DNA from: Verrucomicrobiota bacterium
Lineage (GTDB): Bacteria; Verrucomicrobiota; Verrucomicrobiia; Limisphaerales; UBA9464
Reading direction: 5' to 3'
DNA: 37,922 bases
NCBI GenBank assembly: GCA_947454005.1
Contig: CANGMH010000006.1
Span: 1 to 37,922, forward strand
Under the pieces are notes generated by a model, which worked only from the letters and a program-made list of their open reading frames with translations, was not told the DNA's origin and ran no database searches. This document shows, in pieces, positions 9,002 through 20,302 of the stretch (position 1 is the stretch's first letter; each line of letters starts with the position of its first letter). The position numbers were made by a program, and so were the translations under genes.

Positions 9002-11437
9002 TCACTTCGCCGGAGCCGCCACCGCGGCGGTCTCCTTCTCCGGCGCGCTGACGACCAAGGTCACCGGCTGCGTGCGGGGCCGCCAGGTGCGGTCGTCGGC
9101 CGTGGCGGTGCCCACGATGGTGAACACGTGCTCCTTCGCGGCGGCTTTCTCCGACACGACGAGGCGGATGGTCGCGAGGTTCGCGTTGGCCGGGACCGGG
9201 CCGACGGTCGCGAAGACGCCTTCGGGCAATCCGTCGATGCGCAGCGGGATCTCGTTGGTGACGCCGCGCCGATCCGCCTTCACGACGAACTCCGTGGTGT
9301 TCGCCGGCGAGACCGAGTTCGTCGGCAACGCGACCACCGCCAACTTGAACGGATCGGTCCGGAAGAACGGTGATCCGGGCAACATCGCTGTGAGGAACAA
9401 CGGGATCCGGGTCACCGTGAGCGGCACCGGCGCCGCGACGTGCTCGGCCACGGTGGCGCCGTCGACCGTCGCCTCGGCGCGGATCATCAGCGGACGGGTG
9501 GAGACCTCGGAATTATACGCGGCCGAGAACGCGAGCTTCGCGCGCGACTGACCGGAAGGCACGGTGACCGCCGGCAGGCTCACGCCGGGCAGATCCTCGG
9601 CGAGCACCCGGATGTCGCCGGTGAAACCGGCGCGCCGGACGACGCTGATGTCGAACGACCCGCCGCTGTTCTGTTCCGCGCCGGCCGCGAGCGTCGCGAC
9701 ATCGACCGAGAAGGGCGCCGCAGGGATCACCGACAAGAACCCGAGCGACGGAGCCGTGGCCGGCTTGGTCACCGTGCGGCCGGCCGCTTCCCCGGTCGCG
9801 ACCGGATCCAGACGGAAGTGGCCGGTCCCGGCATCCGGACGCGCGCTGAAGACCAGCCATCCGCTCGCCGGACCTTCCGGCGCGAACATCAAGGTGCCCG
9901 CGCTGACCCCCGGCGGCAAGATCCCGCCGGTGACGCGCACGACACCGTTGAAACCGTTGCGCCGCTCGATGTCGCACCGCACGGCGGTATGACCTCCGGC
10001 ATGGACTCGATATCGGTCCTGCGCGAGGCGGACCGTGAAATCCGGCGCCGTATCCGGCGGGCGCACGGTCATCCGATATCCGAAGCGTTCGCCCCCGCGG
10101 TCGGTGAGGTCGCGGATGGTGAGCAGGTATTCCGCGTCCTTCTTCGCGTCGAACTCGATGCGCGCGTCGAGGCCGTTGGCGTCGTCGTTGCGCTGGAGCA
10201 CCGCGCCGGTCGGGTCGCTGAGCGTGAGCAAGGCATCCAACGGCGAACCGAACTGCCGCGCCCGGATCTCCACCACGAGCTTCTGGTCGGCCACGGCTTT
10301 GAAGCGGAAGACGTCCGAGTCCTTCGGTTCGCCGATGCGCCCGTTCAACACCCCGGGGACGGTGATGACGTTCGCGTTGGTCGCGGTTCCGTTGGGCTCG
10401 GCCTCCATCTGCTCGGGAAGGTCGCCGGCCTCGAACGGCAAAGGATTCGACCGGCCCCGGAGCGTCGCGAGGCGCACGTCCTGCAGACCCGGCGGAGCGT
10501 CGGCGGCGATGGAGACGGCGAGTTTTTCGCGGCCTTCCAGGTTCAGTCCTTTGAGTCCGACATCGACCGTCGTGCCTCGGCGTCCGCCGAACGGGAAAAG
10601 GAAATCGAGGTACGGGAGCGTCCCGGCGACAAGGCGGTAGCGGTAGTTGCCGCCGCCTTGGAAACGGAGGTCCTGGATCTTCGCGAAGTAATCGGCCTCG
10701 GCGGGCGCGGTGAAATCGAGGAACGGATCGAGACCGTGGACGTCCTCGCTGCGCGCGATCTCTTTCCCGGCGGCATCGAGCAGGAGAAGCGTCGGGTCCA
10801 ACGGTGAGCCGGTGCGGTTCGCCTGCACGTCGAAGAGGATCCGCTCGCCGGACTTCGCGTGGAACCGGAAGAGATCCGCCTCGGTGCTGGCGTGGATCAC
10901 ACCGGAGACCGCGGCCGGGAGCGGGATCGATTGCGCCTCGGCCGGCAGGTTGTTCGGTTCGCGTTCGACGAGCTCGGGCAGCTCGCTGACGTCGATGGCG
11001 ACCGGATTGGACACGCCGGTCGACGAAGCGGCGCGCAGCTCACGCGGACCGAACGGCGCGTCCGCCGCGACGACCAGGCGCACCTCGACCGACTTGACGT
11101 CGGCCGGCGACGCCTCGCCGGTCAATCCGCCCTTGGTGGATTCGAGCACGACCGTCGAGGAACCGGACTTCGGCAGCAGGGTCGCGACGACGCCTTCGCC
11201 GGTGACGAGGACCTTGTCGACGGCGCCGAGGCGTTCGCCGTCCAGGTTGAGCACGTTGGTGGTGCCGCGCTGGAACCAGCGCACCGAGGCCGATTCCAGG
11301 CGCTGGAGCGACTGGGCGCCCAAGCGGCCGGTCTCGGCGAGGCAGACGGCGGCGAGGAGGACGAGGATCGAGGAGCGCACAGGAGACACGGTCGTTCGGG
11401 AGGTTCGCCGCCAGCGGGCGACGGTCGCGGGATCCAT
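9002..11437 (-). CDS. Exported protein with two PPC (pre-peptidase C-terminal) domains
   Basis: About 811 residues. Two PPC-type beta domains can be read. The first, around residues 160-270, has EREPNNLPAEAQ, then DLFRFHAKSGERILFDV and DPTLLLLDAAG. The second, around 342-460, has EAEPNGTATNAN, DVFRFKAVADQKLVVEI and DALLTLSDPTG. The rest is beta-rich and unassigned. The N-terminus has a hydrophobic run (SSILVLLAAVCLA) ending near LGAQ, a likely signal peptide. Start: the track's M at 11506 would overlap the upstream DUF1501 gene by 44 bases; ATG at 11437 leaves 25 bases, and GTG at 11389 is another option. Last gene of the minus-strand cytochrome/DUF1501 block. In Planctomycetes and Verrucomicrobia such PPC proteins often accompany DUF1501 genes; the function is unknown. 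Confidence 0.88.
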   Translation of the reverse strand: MDPATVARWRRTSRTTVSPVRSSILVLLAAVCLAETGRLGAQSLQRLESASVRWFQRGTTNVLNLDGERLGAVDKVLVTGEGVVATLLPKSGSSTVVLESTKGGLTGEASPADVKSVEVRLVVAADAPFGPRELRAASSTGVSNPVAIDVSELPELVEREPNNLPAEAQSIPLPAAVSGVIHASTEADLFRFHAKSGERILFDVQANRTGSPLDPTLLLLDAAGKEIARSEDVHGLDPFLDFTAPAEADYFAKIQDLRFQGGGNYRYRLVAGTLPYLDFLFPFGGRRGTTVDVGLKGLNLEGREKLAVSIAADAPPGLQDVRLATLRGRSNPLPFEAGDLPEQMEAEPNGTATNANVITVPGVLNGRIGEPKDSDVFRFKAVADQKLVVEIRARQFGSPLDALLTLSDPTGAVLQRNDDANGLDARIEFDAKKDAEYLLTIRDLTDRGGERFGYRMTVRPPDTAPDFTVRLAQDRYRVHAGGHTAVRCDIERRNGFNGVVRVTGGILPPGVSAGTLMFAPEGPASGWLVFSARPDAGTGHFRLDPVATGEAAGRTVTKPATAPSLGFLSVIPAAPFSVDVATLAAGAEQNSGGSFDISVVRRAGFTGDIRVLAEDLPGVSLPAVTVPSGQSRAKLAFSAAYNSEVSTRPLMIRAEATVDGATVAEHVAAPVPLTVTRIPLFLTAMLPGSPFFRTDPFKLAVVALPTNSVSPANTTEFVVKADRRGVTNEIPLRIDGLPEGVFATVGPVPANANLATIRLVVSEKAAAKEHVFTIVGTATADDRTWRPRTQPVTLVVSAPEKETAAVAAPAK

Positions 11438-11462
11438 GGAAACCGGGCGGGCTTCCGTCGGT

Positions 11463-12917
11463 TCAGCTGAACAGTCCGAGCACCGGCTCGGCCTGGACCA
11501 GTTCACGCGGTTGGTTGAGGTGGTTCATCACCATCGTGTGGGGATCGATCCCGAGCGCGTGGTAGATGGTGGCGACGATCTGCGTCGGGTGCACGGCGTT
11601 CTCGGCGGGGCTGCTGCCGGTGGCGTCGGACTTGCCGTAGAGCGCTCCGCGGCCGACGCCGGCGCCGGCGATGAAGGCCGTGTAGCAATACGGCCAATGG
11701 TCGCGGCCGTCGGGCGAATTGGTGTTGCCGCTGGTGCTGACGCCGAGGCGCGGGCTGCGGCCGAACTCGCCGAGCGCGACCACGAGCGTCTCCTTGAGCA
11801 GGCCGCGCTGGTCCATGTCCTCGATGAGCGCGCTGAGGCCGGAATCGAGCTTCGGGCAATGCAGGTTGCGGAGCGGGCCGAAGTTCGCGGCGTGGGTGTC
11901 CCATGCGTCGACGGTCGGATCACCGTTCGCGACCGCGGGCCAGTTCATCTGCACCACGCGGGTGCCGGCCTCGATCAGGCGGCGCGCGAGCAGGCAGCCT
12001 TGGCCGAAGGTGTGGCGACCGTAGGTGTCGCGGAGCTTGTCGGGCTCTTTTCCGAGGTCGAACGCATCGCGCGCCCGCCCGCTGCTCACGAGGTCGAAGG
12101 CCTTGTGATAATAGCTGTCGAGGGCGTACTTGCCGACCGCCTTCTCCATGTCGGGCATCGCGTCGTTGACGGTCTTGAGCAAGGTCTCGCGCCGGCCGAG
12201 GCGCTCCTTCGAGACCTCTTTGCGGAGCGTCAGGTCGGCGAGGTTGATCTCCTTCGCCGGGTCCTGGTAGAAGTAGTACGGATCGAACGCCGCGCCGAGG
12301 AACCCGGCGGTGCCGCCCTTGCCGATGACGTTCGATTCCTGCAACGGACGCGGCAGCATGACGAACGGCAGCATCGGGACCTCGGGCGGCCGGAGCCGCG
12401 AGATCTGCGAACCGAGATGCGGGAAATCGTTCGGTGCCGGCGGTTCGAGCTGGCCGGACGGCGACACGCGGTCCGGCGTGTAGCCGGTCATGATCTGGTA
12501 GATCGCGGCGGTGTGGTTGAAGAGCCCGACCGGCGTGTAGCTCATCGAGCGGATGAGCGTGGCCTTGTCGATCTGCTGGGCGAGCTTCGGCATCACCTCG
12601 CTGAGGAAGGTGCCGGGCACCTTCGTGCGGATGGGCTTGAAGTCGCCGCGGACGTTGGACGGCGCGTCGGGCTTCGGGTCCCAGATGTCGATGTGGCTCG
12701 GTCCGCCCTGGAGGTAGAGGATGATGACCGACTTCGCCTTGCCCCAGCCGTTCTTGGCCATGCCGGCGGCCGGTCCGGCTCCGGGCGCCTGCTCCGCTTG
12801 GAGCCGGAGGATGTCCGCGAGGCTGACGCCGACGAGGCCGGCGCCGCCGAGGCGGAGGAACTCACGGCGGCTGAAGCCGTCGCAGGTCGCGCCGAATTTT
12901 CCGGGGATGGAGATCAT
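11463..12917 (-). CDS. DUF1501 family protein, Tat-exported (copy 1)
   Basis: 484 residues. The true start is the ATG at 12917 (MISIPGKFG...), not the track's 13220, which lies inside the upstream gene. [11 protein letters not shown] followed by a hydrophobic stretch is a twin-arginine export signal. The body carries family landmarks: [64 protein letters not shown] and [21 protein letters not shown]1501 proteins resemble the alkaline-phosphatase/sulfatase fold superfamily; their biochemical role is not established. It follows the Ig/DUF1549/DUF1553 gene by 14 bases, the pairing that is standard in PVC bacteria. No clear Shine-Dalgarno sequence precedes it. Confidence 0.93.
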   Translation of the reverse strand: MISIPGKFGATCDGFSRREFLRLGGAGLVGVSLADILRLQAEQAPGAGPAAGMAKNGWGKAKSVIILYLQGGPSHIDIWDPKPDAPSNVRGDFKPIRTKVPGTFLSEVMPKLAQQIDKATLIRSMSYTPVGLFNHTAAIYQIMTGYTPDRVSPSGQLEPPAPNDFPHLGSQISRLRPPEVPMLPFVMLPRPLQESNVIGKGGTAGFLGAAFDPYYFYQDPAKEINLADLTLRKEVSKERLGRRETLLKTVNDAMPDMEKAVGKYALDSYYHKAFDLVSSGRARDAFDLGKEPDKLRDTYGRHTFGQGCLLARRLIEAGTRVVQMNWPAVANGDPTVDAWDTHAANFGPLRNLHCPKLDSGLSALIEDMDQRGLLKETLVVALGEFGRSPRLGVSTSGNTNSPDGRDHWPYCYTAFIAGAGVGRGALYGKSDATGSSPAENAVHPTQIVATIYHALGIDPHTMVMNHLNQPRELVQAEPVLGLFS

Positions 12918-12931
12918 GAGATCGGGTCGGG

Positions 12932-15442
12932 TCAGCGGTTGAACAAGAACGCCGGGCTGTTGAGCAAGGCCCAGGCGAGATCCTGGGCCCCTTCGAGCCG
13001 TTTGCCCCCTTCGCCGAGCTGGATGGCGGCGAGTTCTTTCTCCGTGGGCGGACGGTTGAGGCAGCTGAGATAGACCTCCTCGACGACCTTGCGGTCGTCC
13101 TTCTCGGCGATGACCAGCTTGGCGAAACGGTTGTCGGCGCTGGTGACGCAATCGCCGAGCGTGGGGCCGTTGATGAGGTTGAGGGCGTGCGAGAGGGTGA
13201 CGTTGCTGCTGCGCTCGCATTCGCAGGCGCTCTGGCGCTTCGGCCGGCCGAAGAGCGTGAGGAAGTCGTTGCCGCCGACCATGCCGTCCGGCACCGAGAC
13301 GGCGCGCAGCCCTGCGGGCAGGTCCTTGAACTGCGCCCGATGGCCCGTCGCCACCGACACGGCGTCGAGCATCTGCTCGGCGCTGAGGCGACGCGGGACG
13401 GCGTGGGAGAAGTTCATCGTGTCGTCCTCGTTCCAGCGGTTCGGCACGATGCTGAGCTGGTAGGCGCGCGATTGGCAGAGCGTGCGGAGCAGCCAGCGCA
13501 CGTCGTGGCCGCTCTTCACGAACCCGGTGGTGAGCGCCTCGAGCAGCGCGGGGTTGCTGGGCGGGTTGCCGGCGCGGATGTCATCGACCGGATCGATGAT
13601 CCCGCGGCCGAAGAAGTAGCTCCAGAAACGGTTGACCGTGGACCGGGCGAAGTACGGATTCGTCGGCGAGGTGAGCCACTCGACGAAGGCGGCCCGCCGG
13701 TCCTCTCCCGACGCGATGTCGCGGGCGTGGCCGTACGGGACGTGAGGCGGCACCGGCTTGTCGTTCTTCGGGTGCTTCACCTCACCGCCGTCGTAGTTCT
13801 GGTAGACGATCTCCTCGGAGACCTGCTCGGAGGCGTAGGTCTCGGTGCCGCGGATGAGCGTGTCGCGGCCGAGCGTGCCGCGCTTGAAGGCGACCTGCGC
13901 GAAGAACGCGCCGAACTCGTAGTACTGGTTCTGCGTCCAGCGCTCGAACGGATGGTCGTGGCACTTGTTGCAGTTGAAGCGCACGCCGAGGAACGTCTGC
14001 GACACGTCCTCGGTCATCTTGCCCGGGTCGCGGAGCGCGCGGAGATAGTTGCCCGCGGGGTTCTCGAAGGTGCTGCCCTTGGCGAGGAGCAGGTCCCGCG
14101 CGAACTGGTCGTACGGACGGTTCTTGGCGAACTGTTCCTGGATCCACGTGCGGAAGACCCAGACGCCTTTCTTGCCGAGGTTCTCCGAGTTGCACTGGAG
14201 CAGGTCGGCGAACTTGTTGGCCCAGAACTCCGCGTAGGTCGGAGACCCGATGAGCTCTTCGACCAAGGCATCCCGCTTCTTCCGGGATGGCGTGGCGTCG
14301 GCCAAGAACGCGCGGACCTTCTCCGATGTCGGCGGCTGGCCGGTGAGGTCCAGATGGACGCGGCGGACGAACTCGGCATCGGTGCAGAGGTCCGACGGAT
14401 TGATCTTCATCCGCTGGAGCTTCGCGTTGACGTGCTGGTCCACGAAGTTGTGCTCCGGCATCGCCGCGAACTGGTATCCGGACCGGTCGCCCATCACGAC
14501 GACCTCGCGGGCCGAGTACAGGCCTTCGTAGCGGACCAACACCGCCATCTCGCCGCGGCGCAGTGCGGTGAGCGTGCCCTCCTTCACGAGCGCCACCTCC
14601 TCGTTGTTGCTCGAGAGCACGGCTTCGCGGGTGACATCGCGGGTCGTCCCGTCGGGATAGGCGGCCAGCACGATGAACTGTTGCTGGCGGCCGGGCAGGT
14701 CGATCTCGACGGTCGCCGGCAAGATGGTGATGTTCGTGGCCCGGGCCTTCGCGACGTCCTCGAAGCGGGCGCCCTCGGCGATCCAGCGCCGGAGCAGCGC
14801 GTGGTAGCGGGAGCCCGGCTTGATCGCTTGACGGCCCTCGTGCGGCACCTCGGCGAGCGGCTTCTGGAGCATCAGCGATTCGTCGACCGCGGCGCGGTTG
14901 AACCGCCGGCCGCTCAGGTCGTTGACGAGCGCTTGGTAGTCGAAATCCGGATCGTAGCCGCGCAGCGACAGCTTGAAGCCGTTCTTGCCCTTCGCCGACC
15001 CGTGGCAGGTGCCCTGGTTGCAACCAGTCTTGCCGAGCACCGGCTGGATCTCGCGGACGAAGCCCACGGGCCGTTCATCGATCCCGGCGACCTTCACCGC
15101 GAGCTTCGCGGTCAAGCCGCCCGCCGCGACGGTGACCATGGATTCCCCGGTGGACTTGCCGGTCAGATAGCCGTCGGGCTCGATCATGACCGTCGCGGAT
15201 CCCGCGGTGAGCTTCGCCTCGCCGGTGAGATCGACCTCGCCCCCGTCCGTCCGCTCGCCGAAGACCAACACCTTCCGCGAATCGCGGGCGTCTTCGAGCG
15301 TCAACGTGGCCGGCTCGAGGCGCAGCGACCGGACCGCGGGCAACGGCGGCTTCGGCGGGACGACCTTGTCCGGCGCGCGTTCGCCCGCCGCCGGGATGAC
15401 GCACGGCATCAGGACGGCGAGGACACAGCAGAATCGTTTCAT
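12932..15442 (-). CDS. Ig-like/DUF1549/DUF1553 cytochrome-type protein
   Basis: 836 residues from the ATG at 15442 ([12 protein letters not shown]..., signal peptide); an ATG five codons upstream (15457) is possible. Order of parts: signal; bacterial Ig-like domain around 35-118 ([20 protein letters not shown]); a haem-site-like CNQGTCHG with unusual C-x4-C-H spacing (C141, C146, H147); a second Ig-like segment; DUF1549 from about 335 ([15 protein letters not shown]) with a canonical CNKCH near 490; and DUF1553 from about 590 ([15 protein letters not shown]) to the C-terminus. These proteins are presumed periplasmic and possibly redox active, but no reaction is known for the family. It pairs with the downstream DUF1501 gene. 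A second, differently built relative lies at 17053-20187. Confidence 0.92.
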   Translation of the reverse strand: MKRFCCVLAVLMPCVIPAAGERAPDKVVPPKPPLPAVRSLRLEPATLTLEDARDSRKVLVFGERTDGGEVDLTGEAKLTAGSATVMIEPDGYLTGKSTGESMVTVAAGGLTAKLAVKVAGIDERPVGFVREIQPVLGKTGCNQGTCHGSAKGKNGFKLSLRGYDPDFDYQALVNDLSGRRFNRAAVDESLMLQKPLAEVPHEGRQAIKPGSRYHALLRRWIAEGARFEDVAKARATNITILPATVEIDLPGRQQQFIVLAAYPDGTTRDVTREAVLSSNNEEVALVKEGTLTALRRGEMAVLVRYEGLYSAREVVVMGDRSGYQFAAMPEHNFVDQHVNAKLQRMKINPSDLCTDAEFVRRVHLDLTGQPPTSEKVRAFLADATPSRKKRDALVEELIGSPTYAEFWANKFADLLQCNSENLGKKGVWVFRTWIQEQFAKNRPYDQFARDLLLAKGSTFENPAGNYLRALRDPGKMTEDVSQTFLGVRFNCNKCHDHPFERWTQNQYYEFGAFFAQVAFKRGTLGRDTLIRGTETYASEQVSEEIVYQNYDGGEVKHPKNDKPVPPHVPYGHARDIASGEDRRAAFVEWLTSPTNPYFARSTVNRFWSYFFGRGIIDPVDDIRAGNPPSNPALLEALTTGFVKSGHDVRWLLRTLCQSRAYQLSIVPNRWNEDDTMNFSHAVPRRLSAEQMLDAVSVATGHRAQFKDLPAGLRAVSVPDGMVGGNDFLTLFGRPKRQSACECERSSNVTLSHALNLINGPTLGDCVTSADNRFAKLVIAEKDDRKVVEEVYLSCLNRPPTEKELAAIQLGEGGKRLEGAQDLAWALLNSPAFLFNR

Positions 15443-15487
15443 TGCAGTGGCGGGCATTGCCGGAACCGGATCGGGGATGAGGTGGAC

Positions 15488-15517
15488 AAGCTAGGTTCCG
15501 CCGATGCTCTGGAACAA
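15488..15517 (-). promoter_or_regulatory. Candidate promoter of the Ig/DUF1549/DUF1553 gene
   Basis: On the minus strand TTGTTC, an 18-base spacer and TAGCTT lie 45 bases before the ATG at 15442. TAGCTT is identical to the hexamer before the YgfZ-like gene. If functional, genes at 15442-9002 form a transcription unit separate from 20187-15576. Confidence 0.3.
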
Positions 15518-15575
15518 GCGCGAATTCGACGGACGCTGACGTGCCGCCGGGCGGACGAACGGTCCACGGCGACGG

Positions 15576-17048
15576 TCAGACCAGCATCGGCTTCACGACC
15601 TCGCCATGCACGTCGGTCAGGCGGAAATCCCGGCCTTGGAAGCGGAAGGTCAGCTTCTCGTGGTCGAAGCCCAGCAGGTGGAGCATCGTCGCGTGCAGGT
15701 CGTGCACGTGGACCTTGTCCTTCACGACGTTGAAGCCGAAGTCATCGGTCTCGCCGAGGCTGAAGCCCCGTTTCACGCCGCCGCCGGCGAACCACATCGA
15801 GAACGCCTGCGGATGGTGGTCGCGGCCGAGCGAACGCCCAAGTTCGGCGCTGGCCTCGACCTGGGGCGTGCGACCGAACTCACCGCCCCAGACGACCAAC
15901 GTCTCGTCGAGCAGACCGCGCTGCTTGAGGTCCCGCACCAGAGCGGCGCAGGCCTTGTCGGTGATCGCCGCCTGGCCTTTCACACCGCCTTTGACGTCGC
16001 TGTGATGGTCCCATGCCTCGTGGAAGAGCTGGACGAAGCGCACGCCGCGCTCGACGAGCCGCCGGGCGAGAAGGCAGTTGTTCGCGAAGGAGGCCTTGCC
16101 CGGTTCCGCGCCGTACATCTCGAGCGTCTCTTTGGATTCTTTCGAGATGTCCATGAGCTCGGGCGCGCTCGTCTGCATGCGGTACGCCATCTCGAAGGCG
16201 TTGATGCGCGTGGCGATCTCCGGGTCGCCGACCACGCCGAGCCGCTGCTCGTTGAGGTCCTTCACCGCGTCAAGCGTCTTGCGCTGGAGCGACGGGCTCA
16301 TGCCGGCCGGATTGGACAGGTAGAGCACCGGGTCCGCGCCCTTGCGGAAGAGCACGCCCTGGTAGGACGACGGCAAGAAACCCGAACCGTAGTTGCCCGC
16401 GCCGCCGCTAAGGCCGCCGGCGGAGTTCATCACCACGTAGCCCGGAAGGTCCTGCGACTGGCTGCCGAGACCGTACGTGACCCACGAGCCCATGCTCGGC
16501 CGGCCGAACTGCTGCGAGCCGGTGTTCATGAAGATCTGCCCCGGCGCATGGTTGAAGGCATCGGTCGTCATCGACCGGACGATGGTGATGTCGTCGGCGA
16601 CACCGGCCAGTTCGGGCAGCGCCTCGGAGATCCAGGCGCCGGATTTGCCTTGCCGGGCGAACTTGAACTCCGGTGCGTAGATCGCCGAATCCGGCTTGAT
16701 GAAGGCGTACGTCTGGCCTTTGAGCACGTCCTTGGGGACGGGCTGGCCGTTGTACTTCGCGAGCGTGGGCTTATGGTCGAAGAGCTCGAGCTGGCTCGGC
16801 GCACCGGCCATGAAGAGGTAGATGACCGACTTCGCCTTGCCGGGGAAATGGCCCTTCTTCGGTGCGAGCGGGTCCGCGGCCCCGGGAAGCGACCGAGCGG
16901 CTGCCGGTTTAGCGGCGGCGGCGGACGCCTTGTCGCCGAGCAGCGAAGCCAGCGCGATGGAACCGAGCCCCACACCGCATTCGCGGAAGAACCAGCGGCG
17001 GGACAGGAAGCGTTTCCGTTCGAGATCGAGTTCGAGTGGCAGGTTCAT
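15576..17048 (-). CDS. DUF1501 family protein (copy 2)
   Basis: 490 residues. [12 protein letters not shown] plus the hydrophobic [12 protein letters not shown] is a twin-arginine-type export signal. Family landmarks: [89 protein letters not shown] and [21 protein letters not shown]. This is the subtype usually coupled to PSD1 cytochrome proteins, and indeed it starts 4 bases after the stop of the PSD1 gene at 17053, so co-translation is likely. It is clearly diverged from copy 1, with a different N-terminus and motif spacing, so the two are old paralogues rather than a recent duplication. Enzymatic function unknown. Confidence 0.93.
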   Translation of the reverse strand: MNLPLELDLERKRFLSRRWFFRECGVGLGSIALASLLGDKASAAAAKPAAARSLPGAADPLAPKKGHFPGKAKSVIYLFMAGAPSQLELFDHKPTLAKYNGQPVPKDVLKGQTYAFIKPDSAIYAPEFKFARQGKSGAWISEALPELAGVADDITIVRSMTTDAFNHAPGQIFMNTGSQQFGRPSMGSWVTYGLGSQSQDLPGYVVMNSAGGLSGGAGNYGSGFLPSSYQGVLFRKGADPVLYLSNPAGMSPSLQRKTLDAVKDLNEQRLGVVGDPEIATRINAFEMAYRMQTSAPELMDISKESKETLEMYGAEPGKASFANNCLLARRLVERGVRFVQLFHEAWDHHSDVKGGVKGQAAITDKACAALVRDLKQRGLLDETLVVWGGEFGRTPQVEASAELGRSLGRDHHPQAFSMWFAGGGVKRGFSLGETDDFGFNVVKDKVHVHDLHATMLHLLGFDHEKLTFRFQGRDFRLTDVHGEVVKPMLV

Positions 17049-17052
17049 GGCG

Positions 17053-20000
17053 TCATTCCTTCGTGATGGTCTCGTCGAGGTTGAGGATGGCGCGGGTCAC
17101 CGTGCTCCACGCCGCGAGGTCGCCGAGGCTCGCGCCCGGCGGCAGGGGCGCCGGATTCTTCGGGTCGGAGTAGGCGAACTGCGACGCGTCCTTCGGCTTG
17201 GCGGCGAACTCCTCCCGCGCCGATGCGAGCAGCTTCAAGAGCACCGCGGTCTCGGCGATGGTCGGCGTCCGGCTCACGCACTGGCGGAAGGCCCAGGTCG
17301 CGCGCGCCGAATCGGATGGCGCCGCGCTCAACGTGCGCCAAGCCAACCAGCGCGCGGCCTGTTTGAAGGTCGGTTCGTTCAACGTCGTGAGCGCCTGGAG
17401 CGGCGTGTTCGAGCGGTTGCGGCGCACGCAGCTCTGCTCGGCGGCGGGCGTGTCGAACATCAGCATCGCCGGATACGGGACGCTGCGCTTCCAGAACGTG
17501 TACATCGCGCGTCGATAGCGGTCGTCGCCCTCGCTGACGTTCCAGGCGATCTGGTTGTACGCGAGCGCCATCACTCCGTCGGGCAACGGCGGGAAGACGC
17601 TCGGCCCTCCGACCTTCGGCGACAGCAGGCCGCTGGCGGCGAGCGCGATGTCCTGGACGGCCTCGGCATCCACGCGCTGGCGCGGTCCGCGCGCCAAGTA
17701 CCGGTTGTAGGCGTCCTTCTCGAGCGCCTCCGGTGCGACGCGCGACGATTGCCGATAGGTCGCCGACTGCACGATGAGACGGTGCAGCTCCTTCATGCTC
17801 CAGCCGCGCCGCATGAACTCGGACGCCAACCAGTCGAGCAGCTCAGGATGCGACGGCTTGTCGGCGCGCGTGCCGAAATCCTCCGGCGTCGGCACAAGAC
17901 CTGTCCCGAAGTATTGCTGCCAGACGCGGTTCACGATGACGCGCGCGGTGAGCGGGTTGTCCATGGACACGAGCCAACGGGCGAGGCCGAGGCGGTCGCG
18001 CGGTGCATCGGCGGGGAAGGCGGGGAGCACGGCCGGGACATCCGCCGTGACCGCGGTAGTGGGCTTCTGCCAATCGCCGCGTCTGAAAATCCGCGTGTCG
18101 CGCCGGGTCTCGCGCGACCGAAGGGCGAGCGTCGTGTTCTCGGCCGCGGGCCATCCCTTCCAGGCTTCGTCCCACGCTTTGGCGGCGTCGGCGAGCGACG
18201 GTTCCTGGAAAAGGAACACCCGGAGGAGCTCGCGCTTCTGCTCGGTGGTGCGCTGGGCGGAAGGGATCGAGGCCACCGCATGCTGCTTCTCGCTGAGCGG
18301 GTCCGCGGCGAGCGGGTCGGTGGCGGCGGTCGTGCTCAGGCGGAACCGTCCGGGGATGAAGCTGGAGACCTTGTCGCTGCTGTTGTTGAGGCCGCCGCCG
18401 GGCTTCGAGTTGATGGTGATCAGCAAGCGCGAGCCGCCCTCGAAGCCGAAGGGCTTCTCCGCTTGGAAGACCGCGCGGCGCTCCTGGTTCCGGCGCCCCT
18501 TGGTGAAGGCCGCGCCCCAGCCGCCGTTCGTGGTCACGCCGTCGATCATCGCGCTCGCGGGCAGGCCCGGAGCCTCCACATCGGCGGAGGCCCGGACGAA
18601 CTTCACGCGGTTCGTCGTCGCCACGAAGTTGGTCGCACCCGCGTTCGGCGCGGCGAGCTCCTTCAGGGGTGTCGCGTCGACGGTGAATTCCGTGATGAGG
18701 AAATCACCGTTGCCGTCGAGCCCCGGGCCGTCGGACGGCAGGTTGCCGTGGTTCAACGCCTCGAAACGGAACCCGGTGAGGTTGGTCTGTGGAAGGTCGA
18801 CCCAGACGCGGATGATGCCGCTGTTGTAGACGTCGCCGCCGCCGAGCAGCGAGAAGTCCTCCTGCTTCTCGAACTTCATCGGCGTGGTGTGCCATTCCTT
18901 CGGGTCGATCGGCTGCCAGTCGACGGCCCGGGATCCGGCCGCATCGATCCAACGCACGAACTTCGCGGCGACATCGGGATCACCGAGCAGCTTGTCCTCG
19001 ATCGCCCGCGCGGCCGCGGCGATGGCATCGCGCTTGGCCTGGGTGTCCTTCGCCGGCACGTCGAGCTTCGGTTCCACGTCCTGGTTCAGGAAGTCGTAGA
19101 ACTGGAAGTACTCCTTCTGCGAGATGGGATCGAACTTGTGGTTGTGGCACTGGGCGCAGGCGATGGTCAGGCCGAGCCAGGTGCGGCCCACGGCGTCCAC
19201 CCGGTCGATGATGGTCTCGACGCGGAACTTCTCCGGTTCGACGCCGCCTTCCATGTTCACCATCGAGTTCCGGAGGAAGCCCGTGGCGATCTCCATGTCC
19301 GCGCCGCCCGCTCCGGGCGCGGCCTTGGCGAGGAGGTCGCCGGCGAGCTGCTCGCGGGTGAACTGGTCGAAGGGCTTGTCCTCGTTGAACGCCTTGATCA
19401 CCCAATCGCGCCACGGCCAGATGCTGCGGGTGCGGTCTTTCTCGAAGCCGTTGGAATCGGCGTAGCGCGCGGCGTCCAGCCACCAGCGCGCCCACTTCTC
19501 GCCGTGGTGCGGCGAACGCAGCAGGCGCTCGACGGCCTTGGCGTACGCGTCGGTCGAACGGTCGGCGACGAAGGCGTCCACCTCGGCGGGCGTCGGCGGC
19601 AATCCCGTGAGGTCGAGCGAGAGCCTGCGGATGAGCGTGGTGCGGTCGACTTCCGGCGAAGGCGCGAGCTTCTCGTGCTCCAAACGGGCGAGGACGAAAT
19701 TGTCGATCGGGTTGCGGACGGCTTTGCGCGACCTCGACCCGACCTTGGGCGGCTGCGGATGCGTGATGGGTTGGAAGGCCCAATGTTTTCCAGCCTTGGC
19801 CGCGGCGGCGGACTCCGGCCAGACGGCTCCTTGGTCGATCCAATCGCGGAGCAACGCAATCTTCTCGGGCGGGAGCGCGTCCGCCTTCTTCGGCATGCGG
19901 GCGATCTCGGAGTGGGTACCGGAGACCGCTTGCACGAGCAGCGAACCGGCCGACTTCCCCGCGACGAAGGCCGGGCCGTGGTCGCCGCCCTTGACAGCTT

Positions 20001-20187
20001 CGGTCTTCAGGTCGAGCCGCAGGCCGTTCTCGCTGCGCGACGGGCCGTGGCACTTCACGCAGTTCGCCTCGAAGATCGGCTGGATGTCCTTCGCGAAATC
20101 CACCGTCGCCGCCCACGCCGGCGAGGCGCCGAGCGCGGCGATGGCCAAGCCGAGGCGGAGCAAGCGGTGGAAGGGCGTGGCGTTCAT
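17053..20187 (-). CDS. PSD1 / planctomycete cytochrome c domain protein (PSCyt1-DUF1549-DUF1553)
   Basis: 1044 residues with signal peptide [27 protein letters not shown] PSCyt1 domain (about 30-125) opens with [17 protein letters not shown], a canonical haem c site (C43, C46, H47), then [25 protein letters not shown]1549 (from about 150) has [33 protein letters not shown] and a second Cxx[16 protein letters not shown] central beta-rich region (about 430-600) is uncharacterised. DUF1553 (about 690-1000) has [29 protein letters not shown]. The family is abundant in Planctomycetes and Verrucomicrobia and is suspected to act in periplasmic electron transfer or polymer degradation; this is not demonstrated. 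It heads the minus-strand block and diverges from the sigma-factor gene over 115 bases. Confidence 0.94.
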   Translation of the reverse strand: MNATPFHRLLRLGLAIAALGASPAWAATVDFAKDIQPIFEANCVKCHGPSRSENGLRLDLKTEAVKGGDHGPAFVAGKSAGSLLVQAVSGTHSEIARMPKKADALPPEKIALLRDWIDQGAVWPESAAAAKAGKHWAFQPITHPQPPKVGSRSRKAVRNPIDNFVLARLEHEKLAPSPEVDRTTLIRRLSLDLTGLPPTPAEVDAFVADRSTDAYAKAVERLLRSPHHGEKWARWWLDAARYADSNGFEKDRTRSIWPWRDWVIKAFNEDKPFDQFTREQLAGDLLAKAAPGAGGADMEIATGFLRNSMVNMEGGVEPEKFRVETIIDRVDAVGRTWLGLTIACAQCHNHKFDPISQKEYFQFYDFLNQDVEPKLDVPAKDTQAKRDAIAAAARAIEDKLLGDPDVAAKFVRWIDAAGSRAVDWQPIDPKEWHTTPMKFEKQEDFSLLGGGDVYNSGIIRVWVDLPQTNLTGFRFEALNHGNLPSDGPGLDGNGDFLITEFTVDATPLKELAAPNAGATNFVATTNRVKFVRASADVEAPGLPASAMIDGVTTNGGWGAAFTKGRRNQERRAVFQAEKPFGFEGGSRLLITINSKPGGGLNNSSDKVSSFIPGRFRLSTTAATDPLAADPLSEKQHAVASIPSAQRTTEQKRELLRVFLFQEPSLADAAKAWDEAWKGWPAAENTTLALRSRETRRDTRIFRRGDWQKPTTAVTADVPAVLPAFPADAPRDRLGLARWLVSMDNPLTARVIVNRVWQQYFGTGLVPTPEDFGTRADKPSHPELLDWLASEFMRRGWSMKELHRLIVQSATYRQSSRVAPEALEKDAYNRYLARGPRQRVDAEAVQDIALAASGLLSPKVGGPSVFPPLPDGVMALAYNQIAWNVSEGDDRYRRAMYTFWKRSVPYPAMLMFDTPAAEQSCVRRNRSNTPLQALTTLNEPTFKQAARWLAWRTLSAAPSDSARATWAFRQCVSRTPTIAETAVLLKLLASAREEFAAKPKDASQFAYSDPKNPAPLPPGASLGDLAAWSTVTRAILNLDETITKE

Positions 20188-20302
20188 GCGTCGAGATTCG
20201 ACCGACGAAGCCGGGGCTGTCAGCCTTCAAAAATCATCGGATCGGTCCGGGCATGTCCCGTCCGGCCGCGGGCGGGGATTATCCGGTGAAACGAAGCCCG
20301 TC

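Noticed and set aside
10710-13073. 787-residue + strand ORF
   Set aside because: Antisense to the PPC-protein and DUF1501 genes; spans the end and start of both, as a shadow would.
13187-15733. 848-residue + strand ORF
   Set aside because: Fully antisense to the Ig/DUF1549/DUF1553 gene, which carries clear family motifs.
16822-20289. 1155-residue + strand ORF
   Set aside because: Antisense to the well-supported PSD1 and DUF1501 genes; its translation is Arg/Glu/Val-rich low-complexity without any fold signature, a common GC-rich shadow.
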